Below, piece by piece: positions 26,977 to 35,039 of a stretch of DNA of 64,000 bases. Source of the DNA: Rhizobium etli 8C-3 (GTDB lineage Bacteria > Pseudomonadota > Alphaproteobacteria > Rhizobiales > Rhizobiaceae); assembly GCF_001908375.1 (NCBI RefSeq), contig NZ_CP017241.1:2793001-2857000 (forward strand), given 5' to 3'. Made by a program: the position numbers and the translations under genes. Below the pieces are notes generated by a model. The model worked only from the letters and a program-made list of their open reading frames with translations. It did no database searches and was not told the origin of the DNA. Position 1 is the first letter of the stretch. Every line of letters begins with the position of its first letter.

Positions 26977-27834
26977 CTACCGCGCGCGGTATTGGCCGGG
27001 CGTCACACCGGTGCGCGCCTTGAAATGCCGGCTGAAATGCGCCTGGTCGGCGAAACCGCATTCAAGAGCAATCTCCGCCGGCTGTCCGCCCGCTTGCAGC
27101 TTGCGCCGGGCAACGCGAATACGGATGTCGGTGAGAAAGGCGTGCGGGGTGATGTGGAACTGTTTGCGGAAGGCACGTATCAGATGCGCACGGCTGAGGC
27201 CGGCTACGGCGGCGAGTTCTTCAAGTCCGACGTCGGAGGCGTAGTTTTCCATCAGGTAATCGCCGGCGCGCTGCACGGCCGACCGCTCCTGCGTGTCGAT
27301 GGGCACGATGATCGAGCTGCCGTGATGCCTAAACATGGCTTCTAGCACAAGGAACATGCCCTGGCTGGTTTCCAGTGCACCGGCCCCTGATTCCAGCGCA
27401 CGGTGCGCCTCATAAAAAGCCTCGGCAAGCCGGGGATCGTGAAGGATCTGCTTGCCGAAGGCGGGCATGCCGCTGAACGTGCGGCCGGTGACATCTTCCA
27501 GGATCTCCCGGAAGAGTGACGTATCGGGGTAGATCATCCGGTAGCGATAGCCACCCTCGACAGGCACGCCGTCATGGATTTCGCCGGGATTGATCAGATA
27601 GAGATCGCCCGGCCCCGAGCTTTCGCGCGTGCCCCGGATCGTCGCGATCTGGCTGCCGCTTTCGATAGCGCCGATACTGAAGGTCTCGTGGGCATGGGGA
27701 GCGAACTCATGCGTCAGGAACGTGGCGCTCAGGCATTCCATGCCGCCGAATCGGTGGTCACGCCAGAATCGCGTCGTCTCCGCTCCAGACAGCGGCATGG
27801 CTACGGTTGCCTGTTCCTGGGAGATGTTGTCCAT
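26977..27834 (-). CDS. AraC-family transcriptional regulator
   Basis: This 285-residue regulator has an N-terminal cupin sensor (EFAPHAHETFSIGAIESGSQ, then PGDLYLINPGEIHDG). The C-terminal double helix-turn-helix covers about residues 190-280 (ELAAVAGLSRAHLIRAFRKQ, then IALECGFADQAHFSRHFKAR). It is of the AraC-cupin type that usually binds small molecules such as amino acids. It lies directly upstream of azlC-azlD in the same direction, so an autoregulated export operon is plausible. Confidence 0.93.
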   Translation of the reverse strand: MDNISQEQATVAMPLSGAETTRFWRDHRFGGMECLSATFLTHEFAPHAHETFSIGAIESGSQIATIRGTRESSGPGDLYLINPGEIHDGVPVEGGYRYRMIYPDTSLFREILEDVTGRTFSGMPAFGKQILHDPRLAEAFYEAHRALESGAGALETSQGMFLVLEAMFRHHGSSIIVPIDTQERSAVQRAGDYLMENYASDVGLEELAAVAGLSRAHLIRAFRKQFHITPHAFLTDIRIRVARRKLQAGGQPAEIALECGFADQAHFSRHFKARTGVTPGQYRAR

Positions 27835-27881
27835 CGGCCGGATATAGCATCTTTGGGACCACCGTTCTTGAACAAAAGTGA

Positions 27882-28589
27882 TCAGGCGATCTTGCGCGCA
27901 CTGACCTTTCCCATCGGATGCAGCGAATGGACGCGGAACGGCCCGCCTGCGCCTTCCTCGATCATCAGCGCGATGTTGGCGACGGTGACCGGCTCGGCGA
28001 GAACAGGCTCGAAAAAGTTACGCAGCGCCTGCTCGATGCGCGGCATGTCGACAAGATCGACAGGTCCCGTCACAGGCATGTGGAAGCGGAATTCGTCCAT
28101 CACGTCGGGGTTGCCCCAGCGATGCAGGTTGGCAAACTGCGCGGCCGATAGCCAATCCGGATCGCTGCGCTCGATCTCGGCTTCGGAAAGCGGTGCGCGG
28201 AAGTAGTCGAAATGCTGCACGACCGCCGAAGCGAGATAGTGCATCTGGTCGCAAGGAACCGCCGGCATCAGGCTGAAGAAATTGCGCAGGCGAGCAACCT
28301 CGATCCTTGGAATCCGGAACGGTTGGAAGCTGCCGGAAAAGCGCATCATATCGCGCAGAAGTTGCTCCTCCGAAACGTCGGGGGCAAGATGGAACGGCGC
28401 CTTCAGCACACCATGGAAACCGTAGCGGCGCGGCACGGCAGTATGGAACGCGATCTCGTGGATGCCGATGCCGCGAACGGCCGGAGGTTCAACCATCTCG
28501 CCGGAAAAGACGTTGCGGCCGAGCCAATTGGCCGCCACCTGGCTGAGCGGATCGCTCGGCGCAGGGGTGAAGCAAATGGCATAGCGCAT
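27882..28589 (-). CDS. DUF1045 protein (predicted 2H phosphoesterase, phosphonate-associated)
   Basis: This 235-residue protein matches the DUF1045 family, often found beside phosphonate (phn) genes and related to 2H phosphodiesterases. It shows RYAICFTPAPSDPL at the start and RRYGFHGVLKAPFHLAP, which holds the first His-x-hydrophobic-x motif. The second is WGNPDVMDEFRFHMPVTGPV, with His in FHM. No phn genes lie nearby, so its link to phosphonate use is only by family. It stands alone between the AraC and oxidoreductase genes. Confidence 0.85.
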   Translation of the reverse strand: MRYAICFTPAPSDPLSQVAANWLGRNVFSGEMVEPPAVRGIGIHEIAFHTAVPRRYGFHGVLKAPFHLAPDVSEEQLLRDMMRFSGSFQPFRIPRIEVARLRNFFSLMPAVPCDQMHYLASAVVQHFDYFRAPLSEAEIERSDPDWLSAAQFANLHRWGNPDVMDEFRFHMPVTGPVDLVDMPRIEQALRNFFEPVLAEPVTVANIALMIEEGAGGPFRVHSLHPMGKVSARKIA

Positions 28590-28696
28590 GCAATTTCCTC
28601 CATCAAAGGAAGGGCGCGCAGTCTATTCCGGCGCCGTCGATACCCAAGCAGATAGGTGATTTGCATGACAGAATAACGAAAAGCACGAGCTTCTAA

Positions 28697-28713
28697 TTCA
28701 CGTTTAACGTGAA
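28697..28713. repeat. Perfect inverted repeat at the 3' end of the oxidoreductase gene
   Basis: TTCACGTT-T-AACGTGAA spans the TAA stop of the minus-strand FAD gene. It could form a short transcript-end hairpin or a protein-binding site. No T-tract follows, so terminator activity is uncertain. Confidence 0.45.
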
Positions 28714-29882
28714 GCAGCCATGACGTGGCTCGAAAACGCGAAACTTTCCGGCAGGTCGCAAGGCGGGGAACGGCCCTCCACCATATGTACGGCAGCTTCG
28801 GCAAGACGGTGGGCAAGGCCGAAGCTGACCTTGAAGCCGCCGGTCAAGGCAATGAGCTTCGGATATATCGGATGCGGACCGATCATCGGATCGCGGTCGA
28901 TCGCCTTTGGACGAAGGCCGGCCCAGCGCTCGACGACCCGCGCATCCCCAAGCACGGGGGCCATTTCGCGCGCAGCTTCGATCAGGGCGTCGAGTTGGGC
29001 ATCGGTCGTATTGGGATTGGAAAAACGGGCCTCGCTGGTGCTGCCGATGGCAGCTTGGCCGCCCTCATGAACAATGATATAAAGACCGTCGCGGAAGATT
29101 GTTGGAAAGGCAGGATCGATGTCTGCCTTCAACAGCGCCGCCTGCCCCTTGACCGGTTGGCCGAGCGGCCTTTCCAGTCCGGGCGTGAAGCGCTGCAGAA
29201 GCGGAAATGACTGGTAACCTGCCGCGACGATACAGCGGCCAAAGGCGATGGTTTTCCCACCGGCTTCGGCGATCCCGCGTTCCGGTTGGAGACCGCCAAC
29301 CGCAGCATTCTCGAGAATGCTCACTCGCTTGGCCTGCCTCAGAAAGGCGACAAGAGCAGCGACCAGCGCGCGGGGTGCTACGCGGGCAGCGAGCGTGTCG
29401 TGCACGAAGCCGCTCTCCCCGGCGGCAGGGTCGATCCAGCCTAAAACCGGCGGAGTATCTTCGACATTCCAATGGAAGCTGCTGCCATGCTGATGCCAAT
29501 GTGTTGCGGCATCGGCGGAATGGGCGATCGCGATCTTGCGCAGATGCGGCTTCGGCAGCGGGATGATGCGGCCCGAGCGGCGGTAGCCGGTGGAAAGACC
29601 GGTGGCAGTTTCGATAGCATCAATCTCGGCTTCGAGGGAAACCAGCGCATCGAACTGGAACTGCTTCTTGGCATTCCATTTGTCCGGTAGATGCGGCATC
29701 AGCGCCCCCAGCAAGCCGCCGCTCGCACCCTTGCCCAATTCGCCCGCATCGACGAGGAGCGTGTCGATGCCGAGCCGCTCGGCATGAACCGCCGCCCACA
29801 GCCCCATGATGCCGCCGCCGGCGATCAGCAGGCTGACGGACGATTGACCAGAGGAGATGGCCGCACTATCGGCTTTAGGCAT
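28704..29882 (-). CDS. FAD-dependent oxidoreductase, probable MnmC(o)-like tRNA-modification oxidase
   Basis: This 392-residue DAO-family flavoprotein has the dinucleotide-binding motif LLIAGGGIMGLWAAVHAERL near residue 16. The family segment GASGGLLGALMPHLPDK and a C-terminal LIALTGGFKVSFGLAHRLAE also fit. It is encoded back to back with mnmD, the two start codons overlapping by two bases. In gammaproteobacteria the same two activities form one MnmC protein that turns cmnm5U into mnm5U at the tRNA wobble position. I infer it is the stand-alone oxidase half; other DAO substrates are possible. Confidence 0.78.
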   Translation of the reverse strand: MPKADSAAISSGQSSVSLLIAGGGIMGLWAAVHAERLGIDTLLVDAGELGKGASGGLLGALMPHLPDKWNAKKQFQFDALVSLEAEIDAIETATGLSTGYRRSGRIIPLPKPHLRKIAIAHSADAATHWHQHGSSFHWNVEDTPPVLGWIDPAAGESGFVHDTLAARVAPRALVAALVAFLRQAKRVSILENAAVGGLQPERGIAEAGGKTIAFGRCIVAAGYQSFPLLQRFTPGLERPLGQPVKGQAALLKADIDPAFPTIFRDGLYIIVHEGGQAAIGSTSEARFSNPNTTDAQLDALIEAAREMAPVLGDARVVERWAGLRPKAIDRDPMIGPHPIYPKLIALTGGFKVSFGLAHRLAEAAVHMVEGRSPPCDLPESFAFSSHVMAASR

Positions 29883-30597
29883 GACAGAGATTGATCCCGA
29901 CCAGATGGACAGCACGAGCCAGCCGCTCGAATGGCGCGAGGGCGATATGCCTTATTCACAGGCCTTTGGCGACCATTTTTATTGCCAGACCGACGGGCGG
30001 CTCGAATGCGGCCACGTCTTTCTGGCGGGCAACGGCCTGCCGAAACGGTGGACGGGCAAGGACAGTTTCCGCATTGGAGAGTTGGGGTTCGGGACTGGGC
30101 TTAACCTTGTTGAAACATGGCGACAATGGAAAGTGAACCGCCAAATCGGCCAACATCTGAATTTCATTTCCTTCGAGCTCTACCCGATGCGCCCTCAGGA
30201 GATCGCTCGCGCACTCTCGCACTTTCCTGAAATCGATGCCGAGCGGCAGGCGCTGACGGCGCTGTGGCCGGCCCACCCGCAAGGCACCGTGACGCGTGCA
30301 CTGGACGAGCAGACGACCTTGAGCGTTGTCTGCGGCCCGGCACTCGATGGCGTTGCGGCCGCCCAACCCGGTTTCGATGCCTGGTATCTCGACGGTTTCG
30401 CGCCGTCGCGCAACGCCGACATGTGGTCGCAAGAGCTGATGCGGCTCATCTGCGAGAAGACTCTCTGCGGAGGAAGCTTTGCGACCTATGCCGCGGCAGG
30501 CTTCGTCAGGCGCAATCTGATTGCAGCGGGATTTGCGGTCGAGCGGCGCAAGGGTTTCGCCGGCAAGCGCGAGATGCTCTGCGGCATAAAACCCTAA
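29881..30597 (+). CDS. mnmD: tRNA 5-aminomethyl-2-thiouridine methyltransferase MnmD
   Basis: This protein of about 238 residues matches the MnmC N-terminal methyltransferase domain (DUF752). FRIGELGFGTGLNLVETWRQ at residues 61-80 binds S-adenosylmethionine. FDAWYLDGFAPSRNADMWSQ is the signature motif, and FATYAAAGFVRRNL and RRKGFAGKREML complete it. The enzyme methylates nm5s2U to mnm5s2U in tRNA. The ATG at 29881 overlaps the oppositely directed oxidoreductase start; ATG codons at 29857 and 29905 are alternatives. Its stop overlaps the end of the convergent histidine kinase gene. Confidence 0.92.
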   Translation: MTEIDPDQMDSTSQPLEWREGDMPYSQAFGDHFYCQTDGRLECGHVFLAGNGLPKRWTGKDSFRIGELGFGTGLNLVETWRQWKVNRQIGQHLNFISFELYPMRPQEIARALSHFPEIDAERQALTALWPAHPQGTVTRALDEQTTLSVVCGPALDGVAAAQPGFDAWYLDGFAPSRNADMWSQELMRLICEKTLCGGSFATYAAAGFVRRNLIAAGFAVERRKGFAGKREMLCGIKP

Positions 30598-33500
30598 AGC
30601 CCTGACCGGCCAGGCAATTGCGTGCTCTTGCCGAGCCAGAGCTCGATTTTCTCTTCCAGCAGTTCGGGGCTGATCGGCTTGGACATGTAATCGTCCATGC
30701 CGGCGTCGAGGCAGAGCTGGCGGTCACTTTCGAGCGCATGCGCCGTCACGCCAATGATCGGCACGCGGTGACCCTGCCCGCGCTCTCGGACACGGATGGC
30801 GCGCGTCGCATCGTGGCCGTTCATCACCGGCATCGACACGTCCATCATGATGATCCGCGGCGCATGGCTTTCCCAGGCCTTGACCGCCTCCTGACCGTTG
30901 TTGACGACGAGGAAACTTAGCCCGGTACCTTGAAGGATCTGCGTGAAGACGATCTGGTTCACCTCGTTGTCTTCGGCCACGAGCACATCGACGAAGCCAG
31001 TCTTGCGATCTTCGGAGGGCGACGCCGTAGAAGGCTCCGGTTCCCTCATCTGAATTTCTGCCTGCAGGCGGGCGATTTCGGCTGCAGAGGCCTGCTTCAG
31101 GCGGCTTGCGCGCACGACCTCGGCGATCGTGTTGCGAAGGAGGTTGGCGCGCGCAGGTTTCATCAGATGCGCATCGCCGTCGAGGGCTGCGAACTCCTTC
31201 TCCGTGCCGGAGATATCCATTGAGGTCAGGAAGATGATCGGCAGGTTTTCGAAGCGGGCGTCGGCCCTGAGCTTGCGGGCGACTTCCGCACCGTTCATTT
31301 CCGGCATGTGATAGTCGAGCACCACGGCATCGACCTTGACGCCGATCTGGTGTGCGGTCTCAAGGATGGCAATACCGGTCCCGCCGCCTTCCGCAGCCAC
31401 ACCGTCAAAACCCCAAAGCGACAGCTGCTCGGAGAGAATGCGACGGTTGACCTCGTTGTCGTCGATGACGAGCACGCGTGCGCCGCGCACATTGACGGGC
31501 AGCGGCTTGGGATCGAGGCGGGCGGCAGCGATGGCGAAGGGAAGATTGACGGTGAAGACCGAGCCCTTGCCCGGTTCGCTCTCGGCCTCGACGTAGCCGC
31601 CAAAGAGATCGACCAGACCGGCTGTAATGGCAAGACCAAGACCGGTACCCTCGTGGCGCCGAGTGGAGGAGGAATCGACCTGCGAGAATTTGTCGAAGAC
31701 CGATTGCAGCTTGTCTGCCGGGATGCCGATGCCTGTATCCTCGATCCTGATCTGGACCATGACCTCGCCGTCGGCGCCGGGCCGCGCGCCGATATCGACG
31801 AAGACATGCCCCTTCTCGGTAAACTTGACGGCGTTGCCGACGAGGTTTGTGACGATCTGGCGAAATCGCCCGGCATCGCCGATGAGGGCGGCAGGCAGGT
31901 TCGAATCGGCGCGCACCAGAAGCTCGAGATCCTTCTCCGCCGCGGGCGAAGAAAGCAGTGTGGCGACGTCCTCGACGGCTTCCACCGGATCGAAGGCAGC
32001 CTTGCGCAGCGTCATCTGCCCGGCATCGATCTTCGAGAAGTCCAAAATGTCGTTGATGATCGTCAAAAGCGCGTTGCCGGACTTGACGATGATATCGATG
32101 AATGTCTTCTGCCGCGCGTCAAGATCGGTCTTCGCCATGAGTTCGGCCATGCCGAGCACGCCGTTCATCGGCGTGCGGATTTCATGGCTCATATTGGCGA
32201 GAAATTCCGACTTGGCGCGATCGGCAGCTTCTGCCCGCGCCAACAGCCGCTCAAGCTCTTCCTCGCGGTCTTTCATTTCGGTGACGTCGGTGAAGAGCGC
32301 GACCCAATGGCCGCCTTCGCTGATCGTCGCCTCCATGTTCACCCAGCGCTCGCCGGCTACATGGAAGACAGTGGCAATCGGCTGCTTTGCGGCGATATTC
32401 GTACGCCAATAGTGCAACACCTCGGCGGCAGTGCCCTTGAAGTCGCCGCGATCGGCGCAGAAATTGAAGAGGTCGATCCAGCCGCGGCCCGCAACGAGGT
32501 ATTCCGGCGGAATTCGCAGGACTTCCGAAAGCGCATCGTTGGAGAGCTTGATGATGCCGTCCTGGACGATCGTCAGGCCCTGCGGCATGGCCCGCGTCGC
32601 ATCCCGCATCAGTTCGCCGAGATGCTGAAGGGCAGCGCGTGCTTCATTGATTGCCTTTTCGCTCGCGCGAATGGCGCTCATATCGGAATAGGAGAGCAAA
32701 ATGCGGTCGTTCGAGATGCGGCGGCTGTCGAAGATGATCGATTTGCCGCCCGACCAGCTGAGTTCGACCGGCTCCTGCTCACCGCCCGAACCGAAATGGC
32801 GCTGTCGTTCCGAAAGGATCTCTTCCGGGCTTTGCCCGTAGCCATAGCGCCCGAGTTGGTAATTGCGGCGGATGACATCGATGAACGGCCGGCCGTCAAA
32901 ACGATCCTCAGGCGGCAGATCGCAGATCGTGTAGAATTCGTCGTTTATGTAGAGGATATCGAGATTGTTATCGAGGATCAGAACGCCGACCGGCAGCGAA
33001 CGCAGGATGTTTTCAATGTCGCGATGCAGGACTTCGGCATGCTTCTGCGCCTCGATCAGCTTGGCCTCACGCTCCTTGAGCGGGGAGATGTCCGAGAAAG
33101 AACCGACGACATAGACCTTGCCGTCCGGCGTCTTTACGCGATTGACGCGAGTAAGGATCGGATAAACTGTTCCGTCCCTGCTTGGAAGCTGACCTTCCAC
33201 CACAGTGAGCGAGCCGTCCTTGAGAGCCAGGGCGTTTTCCTCATAGATGCTGGCGCCGCTCTCCTTGCCGAACATCTCAGACTCTGTGAGGCCAAGCACC
33301 TTCGACCGGAAATGGCCGGTGAAGGTCTCGTAATACTGGTTGGCGTAGACGAGGCGGTGCTGTTCATCGCGCGCGAAGGCGGCAACCGGCAGGTCTTCCA
33401 TGATGGTGCGGAGGAGATCGAGCTCATTGACGCTCTCGTGCCATCCGTTTTCGGCGAGCGATAGCTTGTTTTCGTTTCGATGGGCCGAATTGACGATGAG

Positions 33501-34022
33501 CGGGCGGCCGTCATCAGCGAAAATGCCGATCGGATGATCAATTTTTTCCAACGCAGCCCGGACGCGCTCGAAATCGGCGAGCAAAGCCTGATCCGGCCCC
33601 GAAAGAACCGGTCGGCGGGGCTGCGCGCGCGCCTCAAAGATCCCGAGGACATAGGCCCGGTCTTCCGACGGCATGAAGCTTTCGATCCGGACCCGCTCGT
33701 GTCCGGTTCCGGCAGTGTCGAAGCAGATAGCGGTTTCCTCGGTGCCGAAGACGAGTGCGCGGCGCTCCTTGTCTTCACGCTCCTCCTCTTCCGGGCGCTC
33801 GAGAATTTCGCGGGTCCGGCGGCCGATGAAATCGGAAATTTCCCTGCCGAAGAAGCGGGCATAAGCCTTATTGACGGCAACGTAGCGAAGTTCGCTGTTC
33901 TTGACATAGGCAGGAGCATCCAGATCTGCGATCCGGCTGCATGCCAGTTCGAGAAGGTCACCGCTCGATGTCAAAAGATGTCGCCTCGCTGTCAGGAGAA
34001 GGTGTTTTGTTCTGGCATCCAC
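30594..34022 (-). CDS. Hybrid sensor histidine kinase with several PAS domains and two receiver domains
   Basis: This 1142-residue protein has at least four PAS-like sensor modules over residues 25-600, for example LPVAAFARDEQHRLVYANQY and LPVGVLILDNNLDILYINDE. A coiled linker leads into the kinase core with the phospho-acceptor motif FLANMSHEIRTPMNG, His613. The ATPase boxes are NLVGNAVKFT, DTGIGIPADK and GTGLGLAI. Two receiver domains follow, with phospho-acceptor Asp903 (VLDYHMPEMNG) and Asp1061 (MMDVSMPVMNG). No membrane helix is evident, so it senses a cytoplasmic signal. The start is a GTG at 34022 without a strong ribosome site. A CtrA-like box lies 17 bp upstream. No histidine phosphotransferase or output regulator is adjacent. 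Confidence 0.93.
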   Translation of the reverse strand: MDARTKHLLLTARRHLLTSSGDLLELACSRIADLDAPAYVKNSELRYVAVNKAYARFFGREISDFIGRRTREILERPEEEEREDKERRALVFGTEETAICFDTAGTGHERVRIESFMPSEDRAYVLGIFEARAQPRRPVLSGPDQALLADFERVRAALEKIDHPIGIFADDGRPLIVNSAHRNENKLSLAENGWHESVNELDLLRTIMEDLPVAAFARDEQHRLVYANQYYETFTGHFRSKVLGLTESEMFGKESGASIYEENALALKDGSLTVVEGQLPSRDGTVYPILTRVNRVKTPDGKVYVVGSFSDISPLKEREAKLIEAQKHAEVLHRDIENILRSLPVGVLILDNNLDILYINDEFYTICDLPPEDRFDGRPFIDVIRRNYQLGRYGYGQSPEEILSERQRHFGSGGEQEPVELSWSGGKSIIFDSRRISNDRILLSYSDMSAIRASEKAINEARAALQHLGELMRDATRAMPQGLTIVQDGIIKLSNDALSEVLRIPPEYLVAGRGWIDLFNFCADRGDFKGTAAEVLHYWRTNIAAKQPIATVFHVAGERWVNMEATISEGGHWVALFTDVTEMKDREEELERLLARAEAADRAKSEFLANMSHEIRTPMNGVLGMAELMAKTDLDARQKTFIDIIVKSGNALLTIINDILDFSKIDAGQMTLRKAAFDPVEAVEDVATLLSSPAAEKDLELLVRADSNLPAALIGDAGRFRQIVTNLVGNAVKFTEKGHVFVDIGARPGADGEVMVQIRIEDTGIGIPADKLQSVFDKFSQVDSSSTRRHEGTGLGLAITAGLVDLFGGYVEAESEPGKGSVFTVNLPFAIAAARLDPKPLPVNVRGARVLVIDDNEVNRRILSEQLSLWGFDGVAAEGGGTGIAILETAHQIGVKVDAVVLDYHMPEMNGAEVARKLRADARFENLPIIFLTSMDISGTEKEFAALDGDAHLMKPARANLLRNTIAEVVRASRLKQASAAEIARLQAEIQMREPEPSTASPSEDRKTGFVDVLVAEDNEVNQIVFTQILQGTGLSFLVVNNGQEAVKAWESHAPRIIMMDVSMPVMNGHDATRAIRVRERGQGHRVPIIGVTAHALESDRQLCLDAGMDDYMSKPISPELLEEKIELWLGKSTQLPGRSGL

Positions 34023-34038
34023 TATAGGTGTAAGCCGT

Positions 34039-34053
34039 TTAACAAGGTTTTAA
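34039..34053. promoter_or_regulatory. CtrA-like box upstream of the hybrid kinase
   Basis: TTAA-CAAGGTT-TTAA matches the alphaproteobacterial CtrA consensus TTAA-N7-TTAA exactly and is followed by C. It lies 17-31 bp before the GTG start of the minus-strand kinase. It also contains the inverted repeat AAGGTT-TT-AACCTT (34044-34057). Binding is not shown; chance matches to an 8-base consensus occur. Confidence 0.45.
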
Positions 34054-34268
34054 CCTTAACATCTTCCCCGAAAGCACGAGGTTGCCGCTCGCTTCGATGA
34101 CACGTTCTGGAGATCTGGATCCGGATGGCGAAGTTTCGACCCAAGTGTATCAGGAACCATGCTATAATCTCCCACGTTGTAAGACTGAACTCGATCAGTT
34201 GGCCGCGTTTTGCCACGGTTTCTCCTGACGGCTTCAAGTAACAAGTTCGTCTATGAAAGGAGACGATC

Positions 34269-34706
34269 ATGTCCGTACTTCACAAGACCATGGCGGCGGG
34301 CTTGATGGCGTTGACTTTGACTGGCACCTGCCTCATTCCGGCAACCCCGGCGAACGCCGGTTCGAGCGATGAATTCTGGGGCGGCGTTGCGGCCGGAGCA
34401 GTCGGCGGCCTCCTGCTCTCGCACGCTGTGCGTCCCTACCCTGGCTACGGCTATTATGGTCCCGGACCCTATTATGGAGCCGACTCCGGACCTTATTACG
34501 GAGCCTATTCTAGACCGTACTACAGGCCCTACTACAGTCCGTATCCGGTCTATCGGAGCTATTACCGGCCCTACCGGCCCTACTATCGCTCCTACTATCG
34601 GCCTTACCCGGCCTATTACCGCAATTACGGATATTGCGGCGTGGAGCGCCGCTATGATCACCGGGCGGACGTATGGGTCAGAGTTCGGGTGTGCCCCGGC
34701 TATTGA
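34269..34706 (+). CDS. Secreted tyrosine/proline-rich small protein
   Basis: This 145-residue protein has a signal peptide (MAAGLMALTLTGTCLIPATP, cleavage near PANAGSS) and a short glycine-zipper-like segment GGVAAGAVGGLLLSHAV. A low-complexity region of about 70 residues follows, made of repeated PYY units (SRPYYRPYYSPYPVYRSYYR). It ends with a small two-cysteine part (GYCGVERRYDHRADVWV). Such proteins are common and uncharacterised in rhizobia; a periplasmic or outer-surface location is likely. AAAGGAGACGATC before the ATG is an excellent ribosome site. A GC-rich hairpin follows the stop. Confidence 0.82.
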   Translation: MSVLHKTMAAGLMALTLTGTCLIPATPANAGSSDEFWGGVAAGAVGGLLLSHAVRPYPGYGYYGPGPYYGADSGPYYGAYSRPYYRPYYSPYPVYRSYYRPYRPYYRSYYRPYPAYYRNYGYCGVERRYDHRADVWVRVRVCPGY

Positions 34707-34722
34707 GGAGCATGCGTGCGAC

Positions 34723-34750
34723 GCGCCGCCGCTCGTCCACGCGGCGGCGC
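34723..34750 (+). terminator. GC-rich hairpin after the secreted-protein gene
   Basis: GCGCCGCCGC and GCGGCGGCGC form a perfect 10-bp stem with an 8-base loop, 17 bp after the stop. The trailing sequence agcacctttctc has only a weak T-run, so it may end transcription inefficiently. Confidence 0.6.
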
Positions 34751-35039
34751 AGCACCTTTCTCAAGCTCAACTCTTGACTTTCAAGTTGAACTAGACCAAA
34801 TGCAGGCGAGCTTTCACCTTCCGGCCGCCGCGTGAGCTGCCCCTGCGAAAAAAGACAAACGCAAGAAGAAGGATAAAAGCGCATTTCATGGAATGCCGCG
34901 ATCCCAAGTGCGGCCAGAAGCGCTGGAAGCTTTTCCAACACACAAGTTCCCACTTCACGCGGGGTTCTTGACGCCAGAATGATACCGGACCGCATGGTGC
35001 GATCCGGCGCATCGTTTTGGCGCCCTGAAAGGTTATGCC
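34751..35039. other. Leader region of the DEAD-box helicase gene
   Basis: About 290 bases with no gene precede the TTG start of the helicase gene. A GAAAGG just before the start serves as ribosome site. Cold-inducible helicase genes often carry long untranslated leaders; no specific fold is identifiable here. Confidence 0.35.

Noticed and set aside
31308..33464. 718-codon open frame antisense to the hybrid histidine kinase
   Set aside because: It is a shadow of the kinase frame with no recognisable domain.
34441..34640. Repeated cctactatcgc-like units considered as a CRISPR or tandem-repeat array
   Set aside because: They are in frame and encode the PYY repeats of a secreted protein; there are no spacers of even length.
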